Assembly: GCF_002262885.1 (NCBI RefSeq)
Contig: NZ_NKYF01000013.1
Coordinates: 171,240 to 235,239, forward strand
From: Pseudonocardia sp. MH-G8
GTDB taxonomy: Bacteria > Actinomycetota > Actinomycetes > Mycobacteriales > Pseudonocardiaceae
Reading direction: 5' to 3'
DNA: 64,000 nucleotides
Positions within the stretch are counted from its first letter, which is position 1. Every line of letters begins with the position of its first letter. Below, piece after piece: positions 26,666-34,028 of this stretch. The position numbers were made by a program, and so were the translations under genes. Below the pieces are notes generated by a model. The model saw only the letters and a program-made list of their open reading frames with translations. It had not been told where the DNA came from and ran no database searches.

Positions 26666-28365
26666 GGGCAGTTCGCCTCCTCGTAGGCGTCGATGAGCTC
26701 CTCCGCCTGGTCCACAGCGCCCTCGTCGGGGGCCTGCGCCTGGGTGTCGCCCACCTCGGCGAGGGTGTCGGCCACGGAGACGGCGACCGCGTCGCGGATC
26801 TCGGCGGGCGCCACGCGCGGCATGTCGACCAGGGGGCCGCGCGCCTCGCCGACGAACGCCACCGGATCGTCGGGGTGCCGGTCGTCCGCGGCGTCGACCT
26901 GCTCGGACAGCAGGCAGTACCGGTCGAGGTCGGGTTCTGGTCCGGGCTCGGCAACGGCGGCCGGTGCGGGGTCGGGCGGCGGCGCGGCGAGCGTCTCGGC
27001 GGTCGCGACCTCCTGCGGCTCCGGCGCCGGACGGGCCACCAGGACGAGGGCGAGGGCCACCACCGCCGCGCAGGCCACCGGCACGACGAACTGCGCCACC
27101 CGTGCGGCGGCGCCGCGGTCCGCGGCCGGGCCGCCCGGTCGACGGGGGAGCCGCTCGGCCAGCCGACGGCGCGTCGCACCGGCCAGGATCGCGACGACCC
27201 GCTCCAGCGGTCCCTGACCGAGCAACCGCCGCCACACCACGGCGAACGCGCCCGCACCCACGACCATGAGGCCGAAGAGCACGACGGGCTCGTCCTCCAG
27301 CACGCCGGTCGCCAGCAGGACGAGGTGCGCGGAGTACAGCGTGAGGGCCATGCTGCCGGCCGCCGCGAGTGGCGACAGCAGGCGGGCCGGGATCCGGGAA
27401 CGGGTCAGCAGCAGCGCCGCACCGAGGACCGCGACGGCGCACGCGAGGGTGTGCACCAGGTCCACCGTCGACTCCGAGTGCGGGGCCGGGAGCGCCAGGT
27501 ACCACCACGACGTCGCCGGGTCGGGGTCCCACAGCAGCGTCCGGGCCGTCTCCGCGGCGGTGCCGCCGGGTGAGCTCCCCGAGATCAGCACGGCGAACCC
27601 GCCGAGCGGGTACAGCAGCAGCACGGACGCCAGCCGCGCCACCACGGCCAGCGCGACGCCGCCGCCGAACAGCCACCAGGCCACGCGGCGCGCGGTCAGG
27701 TCGAGCCGCCCGATCGCCAGGCCCGCGCAGAGGTAGGCGAGGTAGACGACGACGGGGTAGGAACCGGTGAGGAACAGTTGGGCCACCACCGCGAGCGGAT
27801 CCTGCACCAGGGCGGTGAACGTCGGGTCGGAGTCGGGGTCCGGCAGCGGCAGCCCGGCCGTGGCGACCAGCAGGACCGGCCCCACGACGGCCACCGCGGC
27901 GGCCAGGCCGGCCAGGACCGCCGGCGGGCAGGCGAGCAGTGGCACGGCGAGCAGGAACAGCACCGCGTAGAACGGCAGGATCCCGTCGACGCCGTTGCTC
28001 TCGGCGAGCGCTCCGAGCGCGAGCCCGATGGCCCCGATCAGCAGGGCCCGGACCACGAGCCCGCCCGCCACCGCGGTGCGTTCGGATCCGCGCACGACGT
28101 GGCGGCCGCCCGACAGGAGCGCCACGCTGACCCCTGCGACCAGGGCGAAGGTCGCCGCCGAGCGCCCCGCGGCGACGAGCGTGGTGGCGGTGGGAGCGTC
28201 CTGCGCGTCGAAGGAGTCCAGGACGTGCACGGCCATCATCCCGAGCAGCGCCGCGCCGCGGGCGACGTCCACCCCGACGATGCGCGCCCGGCGCACGACC
28301 GGTCCGGCGTCCGCCGGGTCGACGGTGGTCTGCTCGGCGGTGCTCGGATCCCGTGAGATCAACAT
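26662..28365 (-). CDS. Multi-pass membrane acyltransferase-like protein (HGSNAT/DUF418 type) with extracytoplasmic tail
   Basis: 567 residues. The N-terminal RARIVGVDVARGAALLGMMAVHV is the signature of the heparan-glucosaminide N-acetyltransferase-like / YeiB family, with about ten to eleven membrane helices to residue ~440, including YSAHLVLL near the end of the core. A Pro/Ala linker (~445-470) and a soluble ~95-residue tail with cysteines at its ends (RYCLLSEQ ... EEANCP) follow the last helix. It lies within the Dap operon (4-bp overlap with the next gene), so it may transfer an acyl group to the product or help export. The tail is not a domain I recognise. Confidence 0.82.
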   Translation of the reverse strand: MLISRDPSTAEQTTVDPADAGPVVRRARIVGVDVARGAALLGMMAVHVLDSFDAQDAPTATTLVAAGRSAATFALVAGVSVALLSGGRHVVRGSERTAVAGGLVVRALLIGAIGLALGALAESNGVDGILPFYAVLFLLAVPLLACPPAVLAGLAAAVAVVGPVLLVATAGLPLPDPDSDPTFTALVQDPLAVVAQLFLTGSYPVVVYLAYLCAGLAIGRLDLTARRVAWWLFGGGVALAVVARLASVLLLYPLGGFAVLISGSSPGGTAAETARTLLWDPDPATSWWYLALPAPHSESTVDLVHTLACAVAVLGAALLLTRSRIPARLLSPLAAAGSMALTLYSAHLVLLATGVLEDEPVVLFGLMVVGAGAFAVVWRRLLGQGPLERVVAILAGATRRRLAERLPRRPGGPAADRGAAARVAQFVVPVACAAVVALALVLVARPAPEPQEVATAETLAAPPPDPAPAAVAEPGPEPDLDRYCLLSEQVDAADDRHPDDPVAFVGEARGPLVDMPRVAPAEIRDAVAVSVADTLAEVGDTQAQAPDEGAVDQAEELIDAYEEANCP

Positions 28366-28392
28366 CAGGTGTCCCCGCTTCGTGTCTCGCGC

Positions 28393-29379
28393 TCAGGCCG
28401 GGCGGGGAACGGGCGTCAGCTCGTCGGAGCCGAGCACGTCCGCACCGTAGAGGTCCTCCAGCCAGTTCGTCTGGTAGACCGTGTCGAGGTAGCGCTCGCC
28501 GAGGTCGGGCGCGATGGCCACGGCGGTGACCGAGGGTGTGCCGTTGCGGGCCAGCCACGCCATCGCCCCGCTCACCACCGTTCCGGTGGAGCCGCCGAAC
28601 AGGAAGCCACTGCGCGCCATCCGGTGGCAGGCGCGGATCGTGTCCGCCTCCTCGACGCGCACCACGTCGTCCAGGTAGGACTCGTCCAGCAGCGGCGGGC
28701 GGACGCTCATGCCCAGCCCGGGGATCATCCGGCGGCCGGGCGGCCCGCCGAAGGTCACCGAGCCGACGCTGTCCACCGCCACGACGTCCACCCGCCGGTG
28801 CCAGCCCCGGAACCAGCGTGCGCAGCCCATCAGCGTCCCGGTCGTTCCCGCACCGATGAACAGCACGTCCAGCTGCGGGAACTGGCGGGCGATCGCCGGC
28901 GCCGTGGTGCGGTAGTGCGCCCTCCAGTTCCCGGAGTTGGAGTACTGGTTGATCCACACGTACCGCTCGTCCGTGGCGCACAGCGCGCGGACGAAGTCGA
29001 TGCGGGCGCCGAGGAAGCCGCCGGCGGGATCCGGCTCGGAGACGACGTGCACGCGGCTGCCCAGCGCCTCCATCATCCGCCGGGTGGACAGGTTGCACCG
29101 GGGGTCGGTCACGCACAAAAACCGGTAGCCCTTGCTCGCCGCGATCATGCTCAGCGCCACGCCCAGGTTCCCCGACGAGGACTCGACCAGGATCGAACCC
29201 GGTGTCAGGGTCCCGTTCCGCTCGGCGGAGTCCACCATCTCGCTCGCGGCCTTCAGCTTGATCGAGCCGGCGAAGTTGAATCCCTCGCACTTCAGGAACA
29301 GCGGGCCCCCGAGGATCGACCGGAGGTCGACGTAGAGCTCGTCCTCGTTGAACTGGTGCGGGGCGGAAATGACAGGCAC
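28393..29379 (-). CDS. sbnA: 2,3-diaminopropionate biosynthesis protein SbnA
   Basis: 328-residue cysteine-synthase-family enzyme, likely N-(2-amino-2-carboxyethyl)-L-glutamate synthase, using O-phospho-L-serine and L-glutamate. K41 in GSIKLKA should hold PLP; SSSGNLGVALS, GAGTTGTLMG and GGSTGTVVSGA are the cofactor loops. In staphyloferrin B and several antibiotic pathways SbnA always works with SbnB, whose gene is 37 bp upstream here. GTG 29379 follows AGGAG. A close paralogue is at 1-885. Confidence in the pair is high because both partners are adjacent. Confidence 0.92.
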   Translation of the reverse strand: MPVISAPHQFNEDELYVDLRSILGGPLFLKCEGFNFAGSIKLKAASEMVDSAERNGTLTPGSILVESSSGNLGVALSMIAASKGYRFLCVTDPRCNLSTRRMMEALGSRVHVVSEPDPAGGFLGARIDFVRALCATDERYVWINQYSNSGNWRAHYRTTAPAIARQFPQLDVLFIGAGTTGTLMGCARWFRGWHRRVDVVAVDSVGSVTFGGPPGRRMIPGLGMSVRPPLLDESYLDDVVRVEEADTIRACHRMARSGFLFGGSTGTVVSGAMAWLARNGTPSVTAVAIAPDLGERYLDTVYQTNWLEDLYGADVLGSDELTPVPRPA

Positions 29380-29416
29380 GATGCCTACTCCTCACGTGGG
29401 TCGAACCGCACGGCGC

Positions 29417-30463
29417 TCATCCGTGCCGCCGCAGTTCGTGGAAGAAGTCGTCGATGACGTGCAGATCGCCGGATCGGGCCACGTCGTCGTAGACGAACTT
29501 GCCGACGGCCAGATCGAGCACCCCGAGGCCGAAGGGTGAGAACACCACCGGCCGGTCGTCCGGAACGCTCACACGCCCGGTGAGCACGTCGTCCAACGTG
29601 CCGTGCAGGAAGTCGCGGTTGCCGGTGCGCTGCTCGGCCAGGTGCGGCGAGGTGTCGGCCTTGAGGCAGTGGTCGACGTCGTCGACGATGTTGGTCGAGG
29701 CGAGCACGATCTCCGGTGCGAGGTCGCGCAGCGACACGTGCAGCACCAGCGGGGCGTGCGCGAACCACGACACGTCACCGACGTGCGGCTCCGCGGCCAC
29801 GGTCGCGAAGACCACCAGGTCGCTGGAGCGGATCAGCTGCTCGGGGCCGTCGTGCACGGTGATCCGGCCCGCGGTGCCGGACTGCGCCAGGTACCCGCAG
29901 AACCCCGCCGCGCTGTCCGCGGAGAGGTCGTGCACGCCGACCTCGTCGAACGACCAGCCGGTGCCGGCGAGGAAGGTGTGGATGTAGCGGGCGATCAGGC
30001 CGGTCCCGACGAAACCGACCCGGGCCGGACGTGGCCGCCCGCGGCTGAGCCGGTCCGCTGCCAACGCCGCGGACGCGGCCGTCCGGGTGGCGCTGATGAT
30101 CGAGCTCTCCATGCAGGCCAGCGGGTAGCCGGTGTCGTGGTCGTTGAGGATCAGCACGGCCGAGGCCCGCGGGATCCCGGCCGCGACGTTCCCCGGGAAG
30201 CTCGAGATCCACTTCAGCCCGTCCACCCGCACCTGCCCGCCGAGCGAGGCGGGCAGCGCGATGATCCGGGACAACGGGCGGTCGGGGAAGCGCAGGAAGT
30301 AGGACGGCGGGTTCACCGAGTCACCGGCGCCGTGCAGCCGGTAGGTGGCCTCGACCAGCTCCACGATCTCCTTCTCCCGCCCTTGCAGCGCGTGCCGGAC
30401 CTGCGCGCCGGAGATCACGGCGAACGGGGGCACCGTGAGCGGCTCGCTTCGGGTGGCGGTCAT
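29417..30463 (-). CDS. sbnB: 2,3-diaminopropionate biosynthesis protein SbnB
   Basis: 348-residue ornithine-cyclodeaminase-fold enzyme. SbnB oxidatively hydrolyses the SbnA product with NAD+ to L-2,3-diaminopropionate and 2-oxoglutarate. The Rossmann loop is GFVGTGLIARYI; VDGLKWISSFPGN and ACMESSIISATRTAA match the SbnB substrate/dimer region. Start ATG overlaps the dioxygenase stop (ATGA). Together with the next gene it supplies Dap to the NRPS encoded upstream. Confidence 0.92.
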   Translation of the reverse strand: MTATRSEPLTVPPFAVISGAQVRHALQGREKEIVELVEATYRLHGAGDSVNPPSYFLRFPDRPLSRIIALPASLGGQVRVDGLKWISSFPGNVAAGIPRASAVLILNDHDTGYPLACMESSIISATRTAASAALAADRLSRGRPRPARVGFVGTGLIARYIHTFLAGTGWSFDEVGVHDLSADSAAGFCGYLAQSGTAGRITVHDGPEQLIRSSDLVVFATVAAEPHVGDVSWFAHAPLVLHVSLRDLAPEIVLASTNIVDDVDHCLKADTSPHLAEQRTGNRDFLHGTLDDVLTGRVSVPDDRPVVFSPFGLGVLDLAVGKFVYDDVARSGDLHVIDDFFHELRRHG

Positions 30464-31461
30464 CGCGGCGCCACCTCGACGGTGGGAGCGCAGTCGGTGA
30501 GACGCACCGGGTCGGCCATCCCGACGAGCACCTCGCGCGGGCCGCGGAAGGCCTCGCGGCTGTGCGCGCTGCGGATGTTGTCGACGAGCATCAGGTCGCC
30601 CGCCTGCCACGGTGTCCGGACGGTGGCAGCCTCGTAGACCTCGTTCAGCAGCTGCACGACGTCCGCGCCGATGGGCTCGCCACTCCCGAAGCGGGTGGTG
30701 AACGGCAACCCGTCCGCTCCGTAGACGTCCACCAGGAACTCGCGCACCTCGGGGTCGATCGTCCACTCGTTCAGGAACGCGATCTGGTTGAACCAGCAGC
30801 GCTCGCCCGTGGCCGGGTGCCGCATCACCGCACTGCGGCGCTGCTGGGTGCGCAGGCCACCGCCGGGCTGCCACTCGAACGCGATCCCGTTGGCGCGGCA
30901 GTAGCTCTCGACGGCACCCCGGTCGTCGGTGCCGAACGCCTCGGCGACCGACGACCCGATGTCGTCGTTGTAGTTGCGCACGAGCAGCCACCCCTCCCGC
31001 TCGAAGCGGTTGATCAGCTCGGAGGGCAGCGCGCGGAGCACGGCCGAGGAGTCGGCGACCCCGGTGGCACCGCCGTCGGTGGGCGCGGTCAGGCAGGCGA
31101 AGAGCATCAGGCCGGGGAACTCGAGGGCGTAGCTCAGTTCGTGGTGCATGCACATCGGCTGGTTCGCCGGCCACGCGGAGGAGGAGTACACGCCGTCGGC
31201 GTACGTGCGCCGCGCGGCGAAGGCCTCCTTCTCGGCCATCAGGCCCGTCGCCAGCCGCCGGAAGACGGCGCCGATCTCGTCCGGATCGCCCAGCCCGAGG
31301 CCGCGGACCAGGACGCACCCGTGCTCGGTGGTGGCGGCGCGCAGGGCATCGCGGTGCGCGGCGGCCCAACCCGGCGCGTCCCGGGTGGCCCCGACGTGCA
31401 GCGTCGGGAGCGCGCCCGGACGCAGCTCCAGGTCGAGCAGTGCGGTCGATGAGGTGGACAT
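30460..31461 (-). CDS. Fe(II)/2-oxoglutarate dioxygenase, TauD/SyrP type
   Basis: 333 residues. The iron facial triad is H106-x-E108 in MCMHHELSYA and the distal His (about residue 300) in NIRSAHSREAF. The surroundings (NQPMCMHHELSYALEFPG, then TAPTDGGATGVAD) resemble the SyrP group, which hydroxylates carrier-bound amino acids such as aspartate at the beta carbon in NRPS pathways. Here the natural substrate would be carrier-tethered Dap or a related residue; that is inference. It overlaps sbnB by 4 bp and lies 20 bp after the NRPS gene. Confidence 0.85.
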   Translation of the reverse strand: MSTSSTALLDLELRPGALPTLHVGATRDAPGWAAAHRDALRAATTEHGCVLVRGLGLGDPDEIGAVFRRLATGLMAEKEAFAARRTYADGVYSSSAWPANQPMCMHHELSYALEFPGLMLFACLTAPTDGGATGVADSSAVLRALPSELINRFEREGWLLVRNYNDDIGSSVAEAFGTDDRGAVESYCRANGIAFEWQPGGGLRTQQRRSAVMRHPATGERCWFNQIAFLNEWTIDPEVREFLVDVYGADGLPFTTRFGSGEPIGADVVQLLNEVYEAATVRTPWQAGDLMLVDNIRSAHSREAFRGPREVLVGMADPVRLTDCAPTVEVAPR

Positions 31462-31481
31462 GTCGTTCCCTTCGGTTCTGG

Positions 31482-34025
31482 TCAGGACGGGGACACGAGC
31501 GCGGCGGCCTGCGGGGCCGAGACGGTTCTGCTCTCGAGCAGCTGGGCCAGTTCGGCGAGCGTCGGGCATCCGGTGATGTCGGCGAGGGACACCTCGCGCT
31601 GCAGGGCGATCACCAGCTTCACCGCCGACAACGAGTCGCCGCCCCGGTCGAAGAAGTGGTCGTGGCGGCCGATCTGCGCTTCGGCGACCCCGAGCACCGC
31701 CGCCCACGCGTGCGCCACCCGCTTCTCGGCCGGGGTGGCAGGCGCCGCGGAGCCGTTCTCGGCGACCCCGAGGGCCCCGGCGCGCGCCGTCAACGCCGAC
31801 CTGTCGATCTTGCCGTTCGGGGTCAGCGGGAGGCGCTCGCACCAGTGGAGCACCGACGGCACCATGTACTCGGGCAGCCGCTCGCCCAGCCCGCGGCGCA
31901 GCACGTCGTCCTCGATCGCCCGCTCCCCGGTGTAGAAGGCGAGCAGGCGCGTGCCCGCGGCGGTGCCGTTGGCCACCAGCGCGGCACCGTCGCGGACCCC
32001 GGGCACCCGCAGCAGGGCGTTCTCGACCTCGCTGATCTCGATGCGGAAGCCGCGGATCTTGACCTGGTTGTCCCGGCGGCCGAGGAAGTCCAGCTTGCCG
32101 TCCGGGCGCCAGCGGCCGTAGTCGCCGGTCCGGCAGATGCGCCGCCCCGGGCGGTGCGGATCGTCGGCGAACATCGCGGCGGTGCGCTCGGGATCGTTGA
32201 CGTAGCCGCGGCCGACGCAGACCCCGGAGAAGACGATCAGGCCGGGCGCGCCCAGCGGCACCGGCGCCAGGTTCTCGTCGACGACGTAGACGGTCGTGTT
32301 CTGGACGGGGCGGCCCAGCGGGACCTGCGTCCCGTCCGGGACGTCGTGCATGATCTCGTGGACGGCGTCGTCCGAGGTCTCGGTCAACCCGTAGGTGTTG
32401 ACGAGCCGGGTGCCGGGCACGGCGGCGAACCAGCGGCGCACGAGCTCCTTCTTCAGGAAGTCGCCGGTCGGGCACACGCAGTGCAGGTCCGGCAGCTCGC
32501 GGGGGTGCTGCTCGAGGTAGGACAGCAGGACGTCGAGGTAGGACGGCACCACCTGCAGCACGCCGGCCCGGGCCTCGACGAGCGTGTCGACGAGCCGTGC
32601 GACGTCCACGACCACGTCCTGCTCGACGAGCAGCGTCCGGCCGCCCACCAGGAGCGCACCGACCAGCTGCCACACCGAGATGTCGAAGCACTGGGGTCCG
32701 GTCTGCGGGACGACCTCGCCCTCACCGACCCCGAGGTCGGCGAGCTTGGCCTGGATGTGGTTGAGCATCCCCGCGTGCTCGCACATCGCCCCCTTGGGTT
32801 CGCCCGTGGAGCCGGAGGTGAAGAGCATGTAGGCGAGCTGGTCCGGCCCGACGTCGACCCCGAGGTCGTGGTCGGCGTGGCCTTCCGCGTAGGCGGTGTC
32901 GGCGTGCAGCACCTGCACCCCCGGCAGCGTGGCGAGGGCCTGGTCGAGCGTCGTGGTGCTGCCGCGCTCGGTCAGCACGAGCCGGCAACCGGCCCGGGAG
33001 ACGGCGGACGCGATACGCGCGGGCGGGAAGTGCGGTTCGAGGGGCAGGTAGGTCAGCCCGGCCTTCCAGATGGCCAGCACCGAGGCCATCCAGTCGAGGT
33101 TGCGCTCCATCACGACCGTGACGACCGCTTCGCGTGGCAGCCCGCGCGCCTGCAACGCCCGCCCCAGCCGGTTGGCGCGGGAGTTGAGCTCCCGGTAGGT
33201 CCACTGCCGGCCGGCGTGCACGGCGGCCACGGCGTCCGGGTGGATCACGACCCGCTGCTCGAACAGCTCGTGCACGCGCAGGTCCGGCAGCGCCCGTTCG
33301 GGTCCGGCGAGCCCGTCGAGCTGCAGACGCAGCTCGTCCTCGGAGAGCAGGCTCTGCCGTCCCGGCTCGGCGTCGGGATCGTCGGCCATCCGGGTGAGCG
33401 CGGTGAGGTGGTAGCCGGCGATGCGCGCCGCGGCGTCCGCATCGAGCGCTTCGGTGCGGTAGCGCAACCGCAGCACGAGCTGACTGCCGTGCCAGTCCAC
33501 GGTCAGCCGCAGAACGCCCCCCTCCCCCTCCCCCACCGACCGCACCTTGGAGCAGTACTGCACTTCGCAGCCCCGAAAAACAGCATCCTGGCTCCAAGGT
33601 GCGCCGTCGGCGTGGCGCAGGAGGTCGTCCTCGGCCTCCTGGGTCTCCCGCACCACGGCGCGCCAGGTGCCGCCTGCCGGGGTGGTGAGCCGCAACGGCA
33701 GGACCGGCCCGTCCGGCAGTGCGTAGCCGGTGACGACCTCGCGCTCACCCGAGAGCGCGGCACGCACCACGGCGTGCGCGGCGAGCAGGACCGCGCCCGG
33801 GCGCACGTCGAGCTCGCCGGCCAGCCGGCGCAGCGCCGCGACCAGTTCGGCGGGAACCGTCTCGTCGTGCTCCCCGACGCCCGGCGCCGGGTCGCGGGTC
33901 CACCGCGGGATCGTCGCGGAACCACCCGCCACGAGCACCCGGCGCCAGTACTCCGGGTCGCTGCACTCCGGGCCGCTGTCCGGCATCCCCATCTCCCCGT
34001 TCCTCCACTCGTCCTCGTGAGCCAC
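31482..34025 (-). CDS. NRPS: half condensation domain, adenylation, carrier
   Basis: 847 residues. About 20-230 match only the C-terminal lobe of a condensation domain, starting at DPEYWRRVL and lacking HHxxxDG. The adenylation domain (~245-745) is complete: LFTSGSTGEPKG, FDISVWQL, NTYGLTET, CRTGDYGRW, RDNQVKIRGFRIE, PNGKIDR. The carrier serine is S798 in GGDSLSAVKL. By eye the pocket code is D-I-W-Q-C-T-T-D-D-K; two acids in the pocket fit a basic diamino acid such as Dap. Start GTG 34025 has GGAGGGG upstream; ATG 33992, also with GGAGG, is possible. A palindromic element lies inside the half-condensation region. No thioesterase is present, so release must be elsewhere, probably by the Pls-like partner. 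Confidence 0.92.
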   Translation of the reverse strand: MAHEDEWRNGEMGMPDSGPECSDPEYWRRVLVAGGSATIPRWTRDPAPGVGEHDETVPAELVAALRRLAGELDVRPGAVLLAAHAVVRAALSGEREVVTGYALPDGPVLPLRLTTPAGGTWRAVVRETQEAEDDLLRHADGAPWSQDAVFRGCEVQYCSKVRSVGEGEGGVLRLTVDWHGSQLVLRLRYRTEALDADAAARIAGYHLTALTRMADDPDAEPGRQSLLSEDELRLQLDGLAGPERALPDLRVHELFEQRVVIHPDAVAAVHAGRQWTYRELNSRANRLGRALQARGLPREAVVTVVMERNLDWMASVLAIWKAGLTYLPLEPHFPPARIASAVSRAGCRLVLTERGSTTTLDQALATLPGVQVLHADTAYAEGHADHDLGVDVGPDQLAYMLFTSGSTGEPKGAMCEHAGMLNHIQAKLADLGVGEGEVVPQTGPQCFDISVWQLVGALLVGGRTLLVEQDVVVDVARLVDTLVEARAGVLQVVPSYLDVLLSYLEQHPRELPDLHCVCPTGDFLKKELVRRWFAAVPGTRLVNTYGLTETSDDAVHEIMHDVPDGTQVPLGRPVQNTTVYVVDENLAPVPLGAPGLIVFSGVCVGRGYVNDPERTAAMFADDPHRPGRRICRTGDYGRWRPDGKLDFLGRRDNQVKIRGFRIEISEVENALLRVPGVRDGAALVANGTAAGTRLLAFYTGERAIEDDVLRRGLGERLPEYMVPSVLHWCERLPLTPNGKIDRSALTARAGALGVAENGSAAPATPAEKRVAHAWAAVLGVAEAQIGRHDHFFDRGGDSLSAVKLVIALQREVSLADITGCPTLAELAQLLESRTVSAPQAAALVSPS
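33541..33603. repeat. Palindromic element B copy inside the NRPS coding sequence
   Basis: CGCACCTTGGAGC (33541-33553) and its exact complement (33591-33603), 37-nt loop; arms and loop resemble the intergenic copy at 18403-18469. 63 bp is 21 codons, so the frame is kept; it encodes about residues 141-162 of the NRPS, a cysteine-containing stretch unlike the flanks. Confidence 0.8.
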
Positions 34026-34028
34026 CGC

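Noticed and set aside
26666..29395. N-terminal 900 residues of a very long minus-strand frame ending in the threonine-synthase-like enzyme
   Set aside because: Only the last 374 residues look like protein; the rest overlaps the acyltransferase and SbnA genes in another frame.
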